In this document: positions 18,697 through 28,882 of the stretch, piece by piece
Layout: the number at the start of each line of letters is the position of its first letter
Numbering within the stretch: position 1 is the first letter of the stretch
DNA from: Phenylobacterium aquaticum
Lineage (GTDB): Bacteria > Pseudomonadota > Alphaproteobacteria > Caulobacterales > Caulobacteraceae
Direction of reading: 5' to 3'
Assembly (NCBI GenBank): GCA_947378305.1
Contig: CANCJJ010000007.1
Span: forward strand, 48,620 to 112,619
DNA length: 64,000 nt
The notes under the pieces: generated by a model
Told to the model about the DNA's origin: nothing
The model's input: the letters and a program-made list of their open reading frames with translations, nothing else
The model's database searches: none
Made by a program: the position numbers and the translations under genes

Positions 18697-20088
18697 ATGA
18701 GCAAGACCCGCACCGAATCCGACACCTTCGGCCCGATCGAGGTCGCCTCTGACGTTTACTGGGGTGCCCAGGCCGAACGCAGCCTGGCGAATTTCAAGAT
18801 TGGCTGGGAAAAGCAGCCTCGTCCCGTGATCCGGGCGCTGGGCATTGTCAAACGGGCCGCGGCCGAGGCCAATACCGAACTGGGACGCCTGGACCCCGCG
18901 ATCGCCAAGGTCATTATTGCCGCTGCCCAGGAAGTGATCGACGGCAAGCTGGACCACCACTTCCCCTTGAGCGTCTGGCAGACCGGGTCCGGCACCCAGT
19001 CCAACATGAACGCCAATGAGGTGATCTCTAACCGGGCCATTGAGATGCTGGGCGGAACCATGGGCTCCAAGACCCCGGTTCATCCGAATGACCACGTCAA
19101 TATGAGCCAGTCGTCGAACGATACCTATCCGACGGCCATGCACATTGCTGCGGCCGAGCAGGTCGCCCACGATGTTCTGCCGGGTCTGGAACACCTGCTC
19201 AAGGCCCTGCGGGCCAAGGAACTGGCCTTTGCCCACATTATCAAGATTGGCCGGACCCATACCCAGGATGCCACGCCCCTGACCCTCGGACAGGAGTTCT
19301 CCGGCTATGCCCAGCAGGTTGCCAATGGCCTTCGCCGTGTGCGTGAGACCCAGGCTGGGCTCCTGGAACTGGCTCAGGGCGGTACCGCAGTCGGGACGGG
19401 TCTGAATGCGCCAATTGGCTTTGCGGAACTGGTGGCGGCCAAGATTGCGGCCATTACGGGCCTGCCCTTCATCACCGCGCCGAACAAGTTTGAAGCCCTG
19501 GCTGCCCATGACGCCATGGTCTTCAGTCATGGAGCCCTGAATACAGTGGCGGGCTCCCTGTTCAAGATCGCCAATGATATTCGCTTCCTGGGGTCCGGAC
19601 CCCGCTCGGGATTGGGAGAACTCTCCCTGCCGGAGAATGAGCCGGGCTCGTCCATCATGCCCGGCAAGGTCAATCCGACCCAGTGCGAAGCCTTGACCAT
19701 GGTCTGTGCCCAGGTGTTTGGAAACAATGCCACCATGACCTTCGCCGGGGCATCCGGGCATTTTGAGCTGAATGTCTTTAACCCCGTCATGGCCTATAAC
19801 TTCCTGCAGTCCTGTCGCCTGATCGCCGATGCTGCGGTCTCATTTACCGACAACTGCGTGGTGGGGATTGAGGCGCGGGAAGACAATATCAAGGCCGCCC
19901 TGGAGCGCTCGCTCATGCTGGTCACCGCCCTGGCCCCCAAGATCGGCTATGACGCGGCCGCCAAGATCGCCAAGACGGCGCACAAGAACGGCACCACCCT
20001 GCGCGATGAGGCCGTGGGCGGGGGCTATGTCACGAACGAGGAGTTCGATGCCGTGGTGCGCCCCGAAAACATGATTTCTCCGGGCTGA
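18697..20088 (+). CDS. fumC: class II fumarate hydratase
   Basis: A 463-residue class II fumarase of the aspartase/fumarase superfamily, interconverting fumarate and malate in the TCA cycle. The signature loop is [11 protein letters not shown] (residues 317-327), which carries the catalytic Ser. [14 protein letters not shown] (97-110), [12 protein letters not shown] (138-149) and [10 protein letters not shown] (185-194) with His188 complete the site. Two ATGs are adjacent. The second (18697) is preferred because AGGAGG lies five bases away; from the first it is only two bases. Confidence 0.95.
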   Translation: MSKTRTESDTFGPIEVASDVYWGAQAERSLANFKIGWEKQPRPVIRALGIVKRAAAEANTELGRLDPAIAKVIIAAAQEVIDGKLDHHFPLSVWQTGSGTQSNMNANEVISNRAIEMLGGTMGSKTPVHPNDHVNMSQSSNDTYPTAMHIAAAEQVAHDVLPGLEHLLKALRAKELAFAHIIKIGRTHTQDATPLTLGQEFSGYAQQVANGLRRVRETQAGLLELAQGGTAVGTGLNAPIGFAELVAAKIAAITGLPFITAPNKFEALAAHDAMVFSHGALNTVAGSLFKIANDIRFLGSGPRSGLGELSLPENEPGSSIMPGKVNPTQCEALTMVCAQVFGNNATMTFAGASGHFELNVFNPVMAYNFLQSCRLIADAAVSFTDNCVVGIEAREDNIKAALERSLMLVTALAPKIGYDAAAKIAKTAHKNGTTLRDEAVGGGYVTNEEFDAVVRPENMISPG

Positions 20089-20098
20089 GGCAGGCATT

Positions 20099-20368
20099 AT
20101 GACCGCTGGACTGCGCGACACGGGGCACCGATATGAGCTGAACGAGCAGGGCCTGACCGCCTTCGCCGACTATCGCCGCGTGGGTGACCGTATCGTCATT
20201 GATCATGTGGAGAGCCCGGTCGCTCTCAGGGGCAAGGGCACTTCGGGGCGGTTGATGGCCGCTCTGGCCGCAGACATTCAGGCCAGGGGCCTGAAGGTGA
20301 CAGCAATCTGTAGCTATGCGGCGACCTGGCTCCAGCGCAGCCCGGAATTTCGGGACCTTCTGCTCTAG
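20099..20368 (+). CDS. small GNAT-type acetyltransferase (NATD1-like)
   Basis: An 89-residue single-domain protein of the short GNAT family found in many bacteria. Core features are [62 protein letters not shown]. The segment [10 protein letters not shown] is the acetyl-CoA pyrophosphate-binding loop. The substrate is unknown. It starts 10 bases after fumC and is probably co-transcribed. Its last four bases overlap the end of the convergent uvrB. Confidence 0.8.
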   Translation: MTAGLRDTGHRYELNEQGLTAFADYRRVGDRIVIDHVESPVALRGKGTSGRLMAALAADIQARGLKVTAICSYAATWLQRSPEFRDLLL

Positions 20369-22602
20369 CGACGGGCCTTGCGGAAGCGTTCCGCAGCCTC
20401 GGCCCGGGCCTCAGCCTTGACCTGTTTGATTGAGCCCCGGTCTACCGTCTCGCCGGGGGCACTCAGGGCATCCGCGGCAAATTCCAGGTCGAGCATTTTC
20501 AGGCGCTTGATCTCGTCACGCAGACGGGCGGCAGTCTCGAATTCGAGATTGGCCGCGGCATCGCGCATGCGGGTTTCAAGGTCGCGCAGGGTGGTCTTGA
20601 AGTTATTCCCCATGAAGGGCTTGGTGCCGTCTTCCGCCATGCCGACCGGCACGGTGACCCGGTCCTTCTCGTAGGGACTGGCCAGTATGTCCTTGATCTG
20701 GCTGCGCACACTTTCCGGCGTGATGCCGTGTTCCAGGTTATAGGCGGCCTGCTTTTCCCGACGTCGGCTGGTTTCGGCCATGGCGCGTTCCATGGAGCCG
20801 GTTATCCTGTCGGCATAGAGAATGACCCGCCCATCCACATTCCGGGCGGCACGGCCAATCGTCTGGATCAGGCTGGTCTCAGAGCGCAGGAAGCCCTCCT
20901 TGTCGGCATCCAGAATGCCGACAAGACCGCACTCGGGAATGTCGAGACCTTCCCGCAGGAGGTTGATCCCGATGAGGATGTCGAAGGCCCCCAGCCGCAG
21001 GTCACGGATGATTTCAATCCGCTCCAGGGTGTCGACATCGGAGTGCATGTAGCGGACCCGCAGGCCCTGCTCGTGCATGTATTCGGTGAGGTCCTCGGCC
21101 ATTTTCTTGGTGAGGACGGTGATCAGGCTGCGATAGCCCCGGGCGGCCATTTGTCGCGCCTGGTCAATGACGTCGTCGACCTGGGAAAAGCCATCCTTTG
21201 AGACGGGGCGAATTTCAACCGGCGGGTCGATGAGGCCTGTCGGGCGAATGACCTGTTCCGCAAAGACCCCGCCGGTCTTTTCCATTTCCCAGGGTCCGGG
21301 GGTGGCCGAGACGTGGACCGTGGCGGGGCGCATGGCCTCCCATTCCTCGAACTTCAGCGGCCGATTGTCGATGCAGGAGGGCAGGCGGAATCCGTACTCG
21401 GCCAGGGTGAATTTCCGCCGGTAGTCGCCGCGATACATGCCGCCGATCTGGGGCACGGTCTGGTGGCTTTCATCGACAAAGAGCAGGGCATTGTCGGGAA
21501 TGTATTCAAAGAAGGTCGGCGGGGGCTCGCCAGGCTGGCGACCGGTCAAATAGCGGGAATAGTTCTCGATACCCGCGCATGCCCCGGTGGCCTGAATCAT
21601 TTCGAGATCGAAAGTGGTGCGCTGTTCCAGCCTCTGGGCTTCCAGAAGTTTCCCATTGGCCACCATCCAGTCGAGCCTTTCCTTGAGCTCGGCGCGGATT
21701 TGACTGACCGCCTGGTTCAGGGTGGGGCGGGGGGTCACATAGTGGCTGTTGGCGTAGATCTTGATGGAGGGCAGGTCGGCTGTCTTCCGGCCCGTGAGGG
21801 GATCGAATTCGGTGATGGTCTCGACTTCGTCACCAAACAGGCTGATCCGCCAGGCCCGGTCTTCATAGTGTGCCGGGAAGATTTCCAGGGTGTCGCCCCG
21901 ACGCCGGAAGGTGCCGCGCTCGAAGGCCTGGTCATTGCGCTTGTATTGCTGGGCGACCAGGTCGGCCATCAGCTTTTTCTCGTCGATCCGCTCTCCAACC
22001 TTCAGGGTGAAGGTCATGGCGGTGTAGGTCTCTACCGAGCCTATGCCGTAGATGCAGGAGACGGAGGCCACCACAATCACATCATCCCGCTCCAGTATGG
22101 CCCGGGTGGCCGAGTGGCGCATGCGGTCGATCTGCTCGTTTATCGAGGAGTCTTTTTCGATGTAGGTGTCCGTGCGCGGGACATAGGCCTCGGGCTGGTA
22201 ATAGTCGTAATAGGAGACGAAAAACTCGACGGCATTATCCGGGAAATAGCTCTTGAATTCGCTGTAGAGCTGGGCTGCGAGGGTCTTGTTGGGGGCCAGG
22301 ATCAGGGCAGGGCGCTGGGTGGCCTCGATGACCTTGGCCATGGTGAAGGTCTTGCCTGAGCCCGTGACCCCTAGCAGAACCTGATCATGCTCCTGGCCTT
22401 CCAGACCAGCCACCAGATCGGCAATTGCCCGGGGCTGATCGCCTGCGGGTTCATAGTCCGAAACCAGCCGAAATGGCCGCCCCCCCTCGGACTTGTCCGG
22501 CCGGGCAGGACGATGCGGCTGCCAGGCCATGGGCAGGGCCGCGAGGTCGTAATCGAAACTGGCCGACATATCGGCCAGACCGGGCGGGGGCGATTGGGAC
22601 AT
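20365..22602 (-). CDS. uvrB: excinuclease ABC subunit B
   Basis: A 745-residue UvrB, the damage-verifying helicase-like subunit of nucleotide excision repair. Walker A is GVTGSGKT (78-85). The beta-hairpin block is [15 protein letters not shown] (about 128-142). DESHQTVPQ is the Walker B region, and helicase motif VI is QTIGRAARN. The C-terminal UvrC-binding UVR motif ([27 protein letters not shown]) is present. It is longer than E. coli UvrB because of an N-terminal extension of about 45 residues. No obvious LexA box was recognised upstream. Confidence 0.97.
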   Translation of the reverse strand: MSQSPPPGLADMSASFDYDLAALPMAWQPHRPARPDKSEGGRPFRLVSDYEPAGDQPRAIADLVAGLEGQEHDQVLLGVTGSGKTFTMAKVIEATQRPALILAPNKTLAAQLYSEFKSYFPDNAVEFFVSYYDYYQPEAYVPRTDTYIEKDSSINEQIDRMRHSATRAILERDDVIVVASVSCIYGIGSVETYTAMTFTLKVGERIDEKKLMADLVAQQYKRNDQAFERGTFRRRGDTLEIFPAHYEDRAWRISLFGDEVETITEFDPLTGRKTADLPSIKIYANSHYVTPRPTLNQAVSQIRAELKERLDWMVANGKLLEAQRLEQRTTFDLEMIQATGACAGIENYSRYLTGRQPGEPPPTFFEYIPDNALLFVDESHQTVPQIGGMYRGDYRRKFTLAEYGFRLPSCIDNRPLKFEEWEAMRPATVHVSATPGPWEMEKTGGVFAEQVIRPTGLIDPPVEIRPVSKDGFSQVDDVIDQARQMAARGYRSLITVLTKKMAEDLTEYMHEQGLRVRYMHSDVDTLERIEIIRDLRLGAFDILIGINLLREGLDIPECGLVGILDADKEGFLRSETSLIQTIGRAARNVDGRVILYADRITGSMERAMAETSRRREKQAAYNLEHGITPESVRSQIKDILASPYEKDRVTVPVGMAEDGTKPFMGNNFKTTLRDLETRMRDAAANLEFETAARLRDEIKRLKMLDLEFAADALSAPGETVDRGSIKQVKAEARAEAAERFRKARR

Positions 22603-22659
22603 GGCTTCTAGCTAAGCCCTCGGGCCTTGATTTGCGAGTCTCCCGGACGAGCTGACTGG

Positions 22660-23256
22660 CTATTTCGCCTTTTTGCGAGCCCTTGCGATGGCTGCATCCA
22701 GCTCTGCCATGGTCATTTCGCCTTCCTTCAGCTTCACGCCATTGAGGAAGAAGGTCGGGGTCGAGGTGACGCCCGCGGCGACGCCTTGTTCCAGCCGGGC
22801 CTGAAGGCCGTCGAGTTGGGACTTGTTGGCCAGGCAGGCATTGACCGCAGTCTCGTCCATTCCGGCGTCCTTGGCGACCGCCAGCAGGGGACCGCGAAGA
22901 TCATGGGACTGGAAAACCTCGGCCTGGCGCCGGAAGAAGCCGTCGATCACCGTGAAATAGGATTTCCGGTCGGCGCATCGTGCGACCAGGAAGACGGCCG
23001 CGGCCAAGCTTTCGGGCGGCGTCAGGACTTCGTGCAGCGAATAGCTGACCTTGCCAGTGTCGATGTATTTTGCCTTGAAGGCAGGAAAGACATCATTGTT
23101 GAAGGCCGCGCAGTGAACGCAGCTCATGGAGGCATATTCATCAATCCGGATCGCCGCCTTTGGGCTGCCCATGACCATTTCATCCGGGGCGGTCGCCGCC
23201 AGGGCCGGACCTGCGAGGCAGACAGAAAGGGCGAGGGTGAGAAGGGTGGCGCGCAC
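22660..23256 (-). CDS. DsbA-family thiol-disulfide oxidoreductase
   Basis: A periplasmic thioredoxin-fold protein. The GTG at 23256 is preferred over an upstream TTG (23307) because it opens on a classical signal peptide (RATLLTLALSVCLAGPALA) and follows CAGGGA; it gives 198 residues. The redox motif is Cys46-Val-His-Cys49 in YASMSCVHCAAF. The cis-Pro loop is TSTPTFFLNG, and an alpha-helical insertion lies between them. It resembles DsbA/DsbG-type oxidases of alphaproteobacteria. No DsbB is nearby. It follows uvrB in the same direction order, separated by 57 bases. Confidence 0.85.
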   Translation of the reverse strand: MRATLLTLALSVCLAGPALAATAPDEMVMGSPKAAIRIDEYASMSCVHCAAFNNDVFPAFKAKYIDTGKVSYSLHEVLTPPESLAAAVFLVARCADRKSYFTVIDGFFRRQAEVFQSHDLRGPLLAVAKDAGMDETAVNACLANKSQLDGLQARLEQGVAAGVTSTPTFFLNGVKLKEGEMTMAELDAAIARARKKAK

Positions 23257-23502
23257 AACAAATTTTCCCTGTGATGGTAGCTTCAGGTCGCCCGATAGAA
23301 GAGACAAGTCAAGTCACTGTAATAGATAGAGCAATTCATAATGCGCGTGGGTGCTGTTCCAATCTCGCGCAATAGAGGTTGCGAATCTGTCCCGCACCGT
23401 TCATAAGGCGTTCATCTTTTGCCGTCGCCTGATCCTCAACGTGTATTGGACAGGTCAGTCGGGGGGTGCCGCCAGCAAGAGCAGGGGCATTCAGCGACAA
23501 CG

Positions 23503-24570
23503 ATGTCTGGGGGCGTTTCGTCCTCGCCACACGGGATTTTCTGTTTGTTTAAGACCTTAAAGGTGCGTGCCGATCGGCGTGCACTCATTAGCGCTGTTTT
23601 GCTGGGTGTCGGAATTGGTCTGGGCCTCGGGTCCGCCTATCTGGCCGGCGGCATGGCGCGCGCCACAACCGACCACGCCCGCGCTGTTCGTCTCGCTGAA
23701 CAGGCGCAAGGGGAATATTCGGAAACCGCCCTGCAAAGGCAACCGGCGTTTCTGGATGCTGGAATTCTGAGAATTGCCCAGGCTCACGATCCCGTATCAG
23801 GGTCGGCTGTCGTGGATCGCCGGGGCACGGATGTGCGCCTGACCTCCTTTACCGGAACCTCCATGACGGAGGGCGATGGGGCCTTTGGCGGACGCGTGCC
23901 CGCCTTGCGCAAGTTCAGTGTCCTCGACAGTTCCCGGGATCTGGAGTGCCTGACCCAGGCGGTTTATTTCGAAGCCCGTGGGGAAACCCCGGCGGGCCAG
24001 GCGGCGGTGGCCCAGGTGGTGCTGAACCGCGTGCGGACCCGTGGCTTTCCCAAGAGCGTTTGCGGCGTTGTCTTTCAAGGCGCTGCCCGGACCCAGGGCT
24101 GCCAGTTTTCCTTTGCCTGCGACGGATCCATGCGCCACGGCCTTGAGCATCTGGCCTGGGTGCGCGCGCAAAAAATCGCCTTGCGTGCCATGTCGGGTGC
24201 CGTGGTCAGCGGCGTCGGAAACGCAACCCACTTTCATACGCTTGATGTCCAGCCGGACTGGCAGGGCAGCCTCCTGCGCGTGACCCAGATCGGCATGCAT
24301 ATCTTTTACCGGATCGGCCACAACCTGACCCCGGCAGATCAGGTCCTGGTAGGGCTCGATGCCGCGGCGGGTCTGCCTGAGGACCTGCTTCCAGGACCCG
24401 TTGCCTCAGAGGCCGGTCGAGACCCCAGACTGGTCGAAGCCGTCCCGGCGCGATCGCCTTCGGTGACGCCTGAAGCTTCCGATGGCTCCGAGGCCTTGCG
24501 ACCCGTGTCGACACGCCCGCTCCAGACGTCTGCAGTCCGGAACGACGGTGGGCCGGTAGGCGGTTACTAG
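23503..24570 (+). CDS. SleB-type cell-wall hydrolase 1, membrane-anchored
   Basis: A 355-residue protein (from the ATG at 23503; the exact start is uncertain). A hydrophobic segment at about residues 27-50 (ALISAVLLGVGIGLGLGSAYLAGG) should anchor it in the inner membrane with the rest periplasmic. The SleB/Hydrolase_2 domain runs from about 148 to 255: LECLTQAVYFEARGETPAGQAAVAQVVLNRV, then FPKSVCGVVFQG and CQFSFACDG. The Glu of YFEARGE is the expected catalytic acid for this muramidase/transglycosylase-like fold. The C-terminal 70 residues are disordered and Pro/Ser-rich. A close paralogue lies at 28883. Confidence 0.82.
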   Translation: MSGGVSSSPHGIFCLFKTLKVRADRRALISAVLLGVGIGLGLGSAYLAGGMARATTDHARAVRLAEQAQGEYSETALQRQPAFLDAGILRIAQAHDPVSGSAVVDRRGTDVRLTSFTGTSMTEGDGAFGGRVPALRKFSVLDSSRDLECLTQAVYFEARGETPAGQAAVAQVVLNRVRTRGFPKSVCGVVFQGAARTQGCQFSFACDGSMRHGLEHLAWVRAQKIALRAMSGAVVSGVGNATHFHTLDVQPDWQGSLLRVTQIGMHIFYRIGHNLTPADQVLVGLDAAAGLPEDLLPGPVASEAGRDPRLVEAVPARSPSVTPEASDGSEALRPVSTRPLQTSAVRNDGGPVGGY

Positions 24571-24638
24571 ACAGCCGGGCTTGCCGTGGTTTCGATGGGG
24601 GACTAGACCTTACTCGAAAATTGCAAGGGTTGAGGGTC

Positions 24639-25202
24639 ATGGCCGATTCGAAGAGGCTTCAAGATCTCTCTGAGGGCCTGCTTGGAATTCCCTATGAGGC
24701 CCTGAGCGAGGTCCAGCGCAGTGTCATTGACCTGATCGCATCGGAGGCCCCGAGCCTGCTGGCCCCGGGCTTGCAAGCCGATGATCGAACCTTCTGGGAT
24801 CGCCTGGCAGACAATGTCGCCAAGGTAGGCGGGTCCTGGAACTTCATCTTTGGTTTCGGGGCGGGACTGTTCCTCTGGATCGGTTGGAACCTGATAAACC
24901 TGCATACATCCCTGGCCTTCGATCCCTACCCCTTCATCTTTCTGAACCTGCTTTTGTCCATGCTGGCCGCCATTCAGGCCCCTGTCATCATGATGAGCCA
25001 GAACCGGGCGGCTGTCCGGGACCGTGAGGCCGCCGAGCATGACTATCGGGTGAACCTCCGGGCGGAGCTAGAAATCATGCACCTGCACGACAAACTTGAT
25101 GCCGTGCGGAATGAGCAAATGCTCCAGCTCCTGGCACGCCAGGACGAGACCCTGATCCTGCTAAGGGCACAGCTGGAAGGCCTCGGCGGCAAGCCCGCCT
25201 GA
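24639..25202 (+). CDS. DUF1003 membrane protein
   Basis: A 187-residue protein of the DUF1003 family, starting at an ATG with GAGGG upstream. It has two predicted membrane helices (about residues 66-85, FIFGFGAGLFLWIGWNLINL, and 95-118, YPFIFLNLLLSMLAAIQAPVIMM). The family motif is MSQNRAAVRDREAAEHDYRVNLRAELEI, followed by a C-terminal helical stretch likely to form a coiled coil. The family is widespread but its role is unknown. It is convergent with nadC, separated by six bases. Confidence 0.8.
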   Translation: MADSKRLQDLSEGLLGIPYEALSEVQRSVIDLIASEAPSLLAPGLQADDRTFWDRLADNVAKVGGSWNFIFGFGAGLFLWIGWNLINLHTSLAFDPYPFIFLNLLLSMLAAIQAPVIMMSQNRAAVRDREAAEHDYRVNLRAELEIMHLHDKLDAVRNEQMLQLLARQDETLILLRAQLEGLGGKPA

Positions 25203-25208
25203 CCTGCC

Positions 25209-26054
25209 TCAGACGGCATCAAGTCCAATGTCGAGGACCGGGGCCGAATGGGTCAGGGCACCGACACTGATGACATCAACCCCGGTTTCGGCGATGGCCC
25301 GCACGGTTTGCAGGTTTACGCCCCCTGACGCCTCTAGAACGGTCTGGCCCGCGGTCAGGGCGACGGCCGCTCGCAGGTCCTCCAGACTGAAATTATCCAG
25401 CATGATCACATCCGGGCGATGGGGCAGGGCGGCCTTCAGCTGCTCCAGGCCGTCGACCTCGACCTCGATCTTGACCAGGTGCCCTGCATAGGCGCGTGCC
25501 CGCTCCAGGGCAGGACCAACCCCGCCGCAGGCAAAGACATGATTGTCCTTGATCAGGATGGCATCATCGAGCCCGAACCGGTGATTGCGTCCGCCGCCAC
25601 ATCGCACCGCATATTTCTCCAGATGACGCAGGCCCGGCATTGTCTTGCGGGTGTCCGTAATCCTGGCCCCCGTGCCCTCGATCAGGGTGACATAGGCCCG
25701 GGTGAGGGTGGCAATCCCGGAGAGATGACCCATCAGGTTCAGGGCGGTTCGTTCTGCCGAGAGTAGGGCGCGGGCATTTGCGGAAATCCGGGCAATCACC
25801 TCGCCCGCGCTGAGGGCACTGCCGTCCGGACGAAGGGCCTCGATCCGCGCCTCGGGGTCCAGGGCCGTGAGGGCCAGGCGTGCGCAGTCCAAGCCGGCAA
25901 GAACACCAGGCTGGCGGGTGGCGAAGACGGCCTCCAGCCGCGCATCTGCGGGTATACAGGCGAGGCAGGTGAGGTCACCGGCCCGCCCCAGGTCTTCCGC
26001 CAGGGCCATCTGGACCACCGGGGCGATCAGCAGGTCAGGGAGGGGGTGTTTCAT
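25209..26054 (-). CDS. nadC: nicotinate-nucleotide pyrophosphorylase (carboxylating)
   Basis: A 281-residue quinolinate phosphoribosyltransferase that makes nicotinate mononucleotide from quinolinate and PRPP. Marks are ARALLSAERTALNLMGHLSGIATLT, ITDTRKTMPGLRHLEKYAVRCGGGRNHRFGL and ILIKDNHV. IEVEVDGLEQLKAA and VIMLDNFS follow, as does the C-terminal EASGGVNLQTVRAIAETGVDVISVGALTHS. The ATG at 26054 overlaps the nadB stop (ATGA), so translation is coupled. It is the last gene of nadA-nadB-nadC. Confidence 0.96.
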   Translation of the reverse strand: MKHPLPDLLIAPVVQMALAEDLGRAGDLTCLACIPADARLEAVFATRQPGVLAGLDCARLALTALDPEARIEALRPDGSALSAGEVIARISANARALLSAERTALNLMGHLSGIATLTRAYVTLIEGTGARITDTRKTMPGLRHLEKYAVRCGGGRNHRFGLDDAILIKDNHVFACGGVGPALERARAYAGHLVKIEVEVDGLEQLKAALPHRPDVIMLDNFSLEDLRAAVALTAGQTVLEASGGVNLQTVRAIAETGVDVISVGALTHSAPVLDIGLDAV

Positions 26055-27565
26055 GCAGCCATTCGGGCAAAATCGCCCGCCTTCAGGGTGAAGATTGTGC
26101 GGGATGCCAGAGGGGCAGGCTCTGGGTGGTCGGTGCGGAAATGGGCCCCGCGACTTTCCAGGCGATCCAGGGCGCACTGGGCAATCATGCGGGCGGTGAC
26201 CAGGGCCCCCGCCTGGCCCTCCGACCGAATCAGGGCGTCGATTATCTGGGTCAGGGCCGTGAGTCCCTCGCGGTCGCGGATAACGCCAGCATGGCGGCTC
26301 ATGGACTGCCTCAGCTGCCTCAGGCCCTGTGGGGCAAGGGGTTGGAGCCGGAGGCTTGTCTGCAGGGGCGTTGGCGCGCGCGTCAGGGTTCTGGCCAGAC
26401 GGCCTGCCCGGCGACCGAAGACCGCGGCTTCAACCAGGGAATTTGAGGCCAGGCGATTGGCCCCGTGGATACCGGTCGAGGCACACTCTCCGACTGCAAG
26501 CAGGCCCGGCAAGGAGGTCGCGCCCTGGGCGTCGGTCAGGATGCCGCCCATGTGGTAATGGCAGGCCGGAGCCACCGGTATCGGCTCAATCCGGGGGTCG
26601 ATCCCGGCGGACTGGCAGGCCGCAAAAACCGCCGGGAACATGACGGGGAAGTGCGTGCAAATTGCGGCTCTGGCGTCGAGAAACGCGCCACGCCCAGCCT
26701 CCCGCTCGGCATGGATGGCCCGGGCGACGATGTCGCGGGGGGCCAGGTCGCCCTGGGGGTGATAGCCGGCCATGAAAGCTTGGCCAGACGCATTCACCAG
26801 CCTAGCCCCTTCCCCCCTCAGGGCCTCTGTCGCCAGGGGGGCTGGATCGCGACCAAGATCCATGGCGGTCGGATGGAATTGAACGAACTCTGGGTCGGCA
26901 ATCTGGGCCCCTGCCAGGGCTGCCAGGGCCAGGCCGTCGCCCAGCAGGCCTGCCGGTGTCGTCGTGACGGCATAGAGCCCGCCAATTCCGCCTGTGGCCA
27001 GGATAACCGCAGCGGCGGGGATTTGCGTCTCCCGGCCGTCCTCAGTGACAATGACGCCGGAAACTTGCGATCCGGCGGCTTGCAGCAGGCCCGTCAGGCG
27101 CGGGCCTGTCCAGACTGTGATGTGGGAGGCCTCCCGAACGGCCCGGATAGCCGCCGCCATAATGGCCTGTCCCGCCTGGTCACCGCCCATTCGGGCCACC
27201 CGGGCGTGAGAGTGGGCGGCTTCAAGGCTCTGGGCAAAGCCGCCGTCCGGCGTGCGGTCGAAGGGCGCGCCCAGGTCTGCCAAGTCACGCACGGCAAGGG
27301 GGGCTTCGCGTGCCAGCAGGATCGCACGGTCTGGATCCACCAGACCGGCCCCGGCCTGGATCGTATCGCGACTGTGGAAGGCGGGGTCATCCCCCGGGGA
27401 AAGGGCCGCGGCCATACCTCCTTGCGCCCAGGCTGAGGAACAGCCCTCGCCAAGCGGCGCCTCGGCAATCAGCAGGATCTTTCTGGGCGCTGCGGCCAGG
27501 GCCGCCGCGAGGCCCGCAAGTCCCGCGCCCACCACCACAATCTGATCAGGATCCTGCAGGCTCAC
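26051..27565 (-). CDS. nadB: L-aspartate oxidase
   Basis: A 504-residue flavoprotein that oxidises L-aspartate to iminoaspartate for NAD synthesis. The FAD-binding motif is VVGAGLAGLAAALAAA at residues 11-26. GEGCSSAWAQGGMAAAL, VNASGQAFM and ACHYHMGGILTDAQGATSLPGLLAVGECASTGIHGANRLASNSLVEA are the succinate-dehydrogenase-like catalytic blocks. It lies eight bases after nadA and overlaps nadC, forming the operon. Confidence 0.95.
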   Translation of the reverse strand: MSLQDPDQIVVVGAGLAGLAAALAAAPRKILLIAEAPLGEGCSSAWAQGGMAAALSPGDDPAFHSRDTIQAGAGLVDPDRAILLAREAPLAVRDLADLGAPFDRTPDGGFAQSLEAAHSHARVARMGGDQAGQAIMAAAIRAVREASHITVWTGPRLTGLLQAAGSQVSGVIVTEDGRETQIPAAAVILATGGIGGLYAVTTTPAGLLGDGLALAALAGAQIADPEFVQFHPTAMDLGRDPAPLATEALRGEGARLVNASGQAFMAGYHPQGDLAPRDIVARAIHAEREAGRGAFLDARAAICTHFPVMFPAVFAACQSAGIDPRIEPIPVAPACHYHMGGILTDAQGATSLPGLLAVGECASTGIHGANRLASNSLVEAAVFGRRAGRLARTLTRAPTPLQTSLRLQPLAPQGLRQLRQSMSRHAGVIRDREGLTALTQIIDALIRSEGQAGALVTARMIAQCALDRLESRGAHFRTDHPEPAPLASRTIFTLKAGDFARMAA

Positions 27566-27573
27566 CAGGACAC

Positions 27574-28650
27574 CTAGATCAATTCGACGGCGACATGATG
27601 TCGCGCTTTTACGAGGTCATACCGGGCAGGTATGGCCGGTGGGGGCAGGTCAATCATGCGCTGGACGGCAAGCCTGGCTCGCTCGGCCAAGTCCGGGGCG
27701 ACGGTCACCTCATGGCGGTTATAGACCAGGGCGTCATGGATGTTTTCAAGCGTGATGCGCTTCATGTGCGGACAGAGGTTGCAGGGGCCAATAAACTCGG
27801 TTCCAACCACATCCGCGGCAACATTTCCGGCCATTGAGCATTCGGTGATCAGGACAACCTGACGCGGCTTGCGGCTCAGGACATAGTCGTTCATGGCCGC
27901 TGTGGAGCCCGCAAAGTCACAGGCTTCGAGCACTTCAACGGGACATTCCGGATGGGCCAGGATTTCTGCCCCGGGATAGGCCAGGCGCATGTCGCTTATG
28001 TCCTGGGCATTGAAGCGCTCGTGAACCTCGCAACGGCCCTTCCAGGCGATGATGCCGACCTTGGTCTGACAGGCCACATTTCGCGCCAGGAACTCATCCG
28101 GGATCAATATGACCCGATCCGTGCCCCAGGCCTTGGCCACGGACTCGACGACCTGGACGGCATTCGCGCTGGTGCAGCAGATATCCGTCTCGGCCTTAAC
28201 GTCCGCCGTTGTGTTGACGTAGGTGACCACGGGAATTCCGGGAAACCGCTGCTTGATCAGCCGCACATCGGCCCCGGTTATGGAGGCTGCGAGGCTGCAT
28301 CCGGCCTTAAGGTCAGGTATCAGAACCGTCTTGTCGGGAGACAGAATTTTCGAGGTCTCGGCCATGAAGTGAACCCCCGCCTGGACAATGACAGCCGCCG
28401 AAGATTGCGCGGCCTCCCGGGCCAGGGCCAGACTGTCGCCGACGAAGTCTCCAACCCCGTGGAATATGTCCGGGGTCATGTAATTGTGGGCCAGGATTAC
28501 GGCATTTCGCTCGCGCTTCAGCCGGTTGATCTCGGCAATCAGCGGGGCCTGGGTGCGCCATTCCATGGGCGTGACATGGCCCTTGACCTTCTCCCAAATG
28601 GGTTGAGTCAGGCGCTCGACGTCGGGTGTGAAGGCCAGGTTGGCGGTCAT
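27574..28650 (-). CDS. nadA: quinolinate synthase
   Basis: A 358-residue quinolinate synthase that condenses iminoaspartate with dihydroxyacetone phosphate. Three conserved cysteines for the 4Fe-4S cluster are visible in [12 protein letters not shown] (about residue 117), the central [13 protein letters not shown] region (about 162) and [10 protein letters not shown] (about 285-294). [20 protein letters not shown] and [10 protein letters not shown] are further family blocks. It is the first gene of the nad operon, and its start lies 16 bases downstream of one palindromic operator and about 80 bases from a second. Confidence 0.95.
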   Translation of the reverse strand: MTANLAFTPDVERLTQPIWEKVKGHVTPMEWRTQAPLIAEINRLKRERNAVILAHNYMTPDIFHGVGDFVGDSLALAREAAQSSAAVIVQAGVHFMAETSKILSPDKTVLIPDLKAGCSLAASITGADVRLIKQRFPGIPVVTYVNTTADVKAETDICCTSANAVQVVESVAKAWGTDRVILIPDEFLARNVACQTKVGIIAWKGRCEVHERFNAQDISDMRLAYPGAEILAHPECPVEVLEACDFAGSTAAMNDYVLSRKPRQVVLITECSMAGNVAADVVGTEFIGPCNLCPHMKRITLENIHDALVYNRHEVTVAPDLAERARLAVQRMIDLPPPAIPARYDLVKARHHVAVELI

Positions 28651-28666
28651 GGTGCCGAACGACTCC

Positions 28667-28687
28667 TTATGCTCATTTTGAGCAATA
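28667..28687 (-). promoter_or_regulatory. nadA-proximal operator (ATGCTC-N5-GAGCA)
   Basis: TTATGCTCATTTTGAGCAATA contains GCTC-ATTTT-GAGC, the same half-sites and five-base centre as the stronger palindrome at 28732. It ends 16 bases before the nadA start codon, where a bound repressor would block transcription. Confidence 0.65.
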
Positions 28688-28731
28688 CATAGGCCCTAAA
28701 AAGTCCCGCAGGGGTGCAGGATCGCGTTTCT

Positions 28732-28758
28732 ATCTTATGCTCAGTTCGAGCATAAGAT
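28732..28758 (-). promoter_or_regulatory. nadA-distal operator, perfect 11-base arms
   Basis: ATCTTATGCTC and GAGCATAAGAT are perfect inverted repeats around AGTTC. From memory, palindromes of this TTATGCTC...GAGCATAA type are associated with the NadQ family of NAD-biosynthesis repressors in alphaproteobacteria. That identification is an inference, because no such regulator gene is in the window. Confidence 0.7.
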
Positions 28759-28882
28759 GATAAGCCACCATACCGACTTCAAGAGGAATGCCAAGGGCCA
28801 TTTCCGCCATGACGGCAGGGATGATAGACAGGGGCCTGCAAAGGTCTGGACCGTCTTGGGCCAAGCTGACGCTTCATACGGA

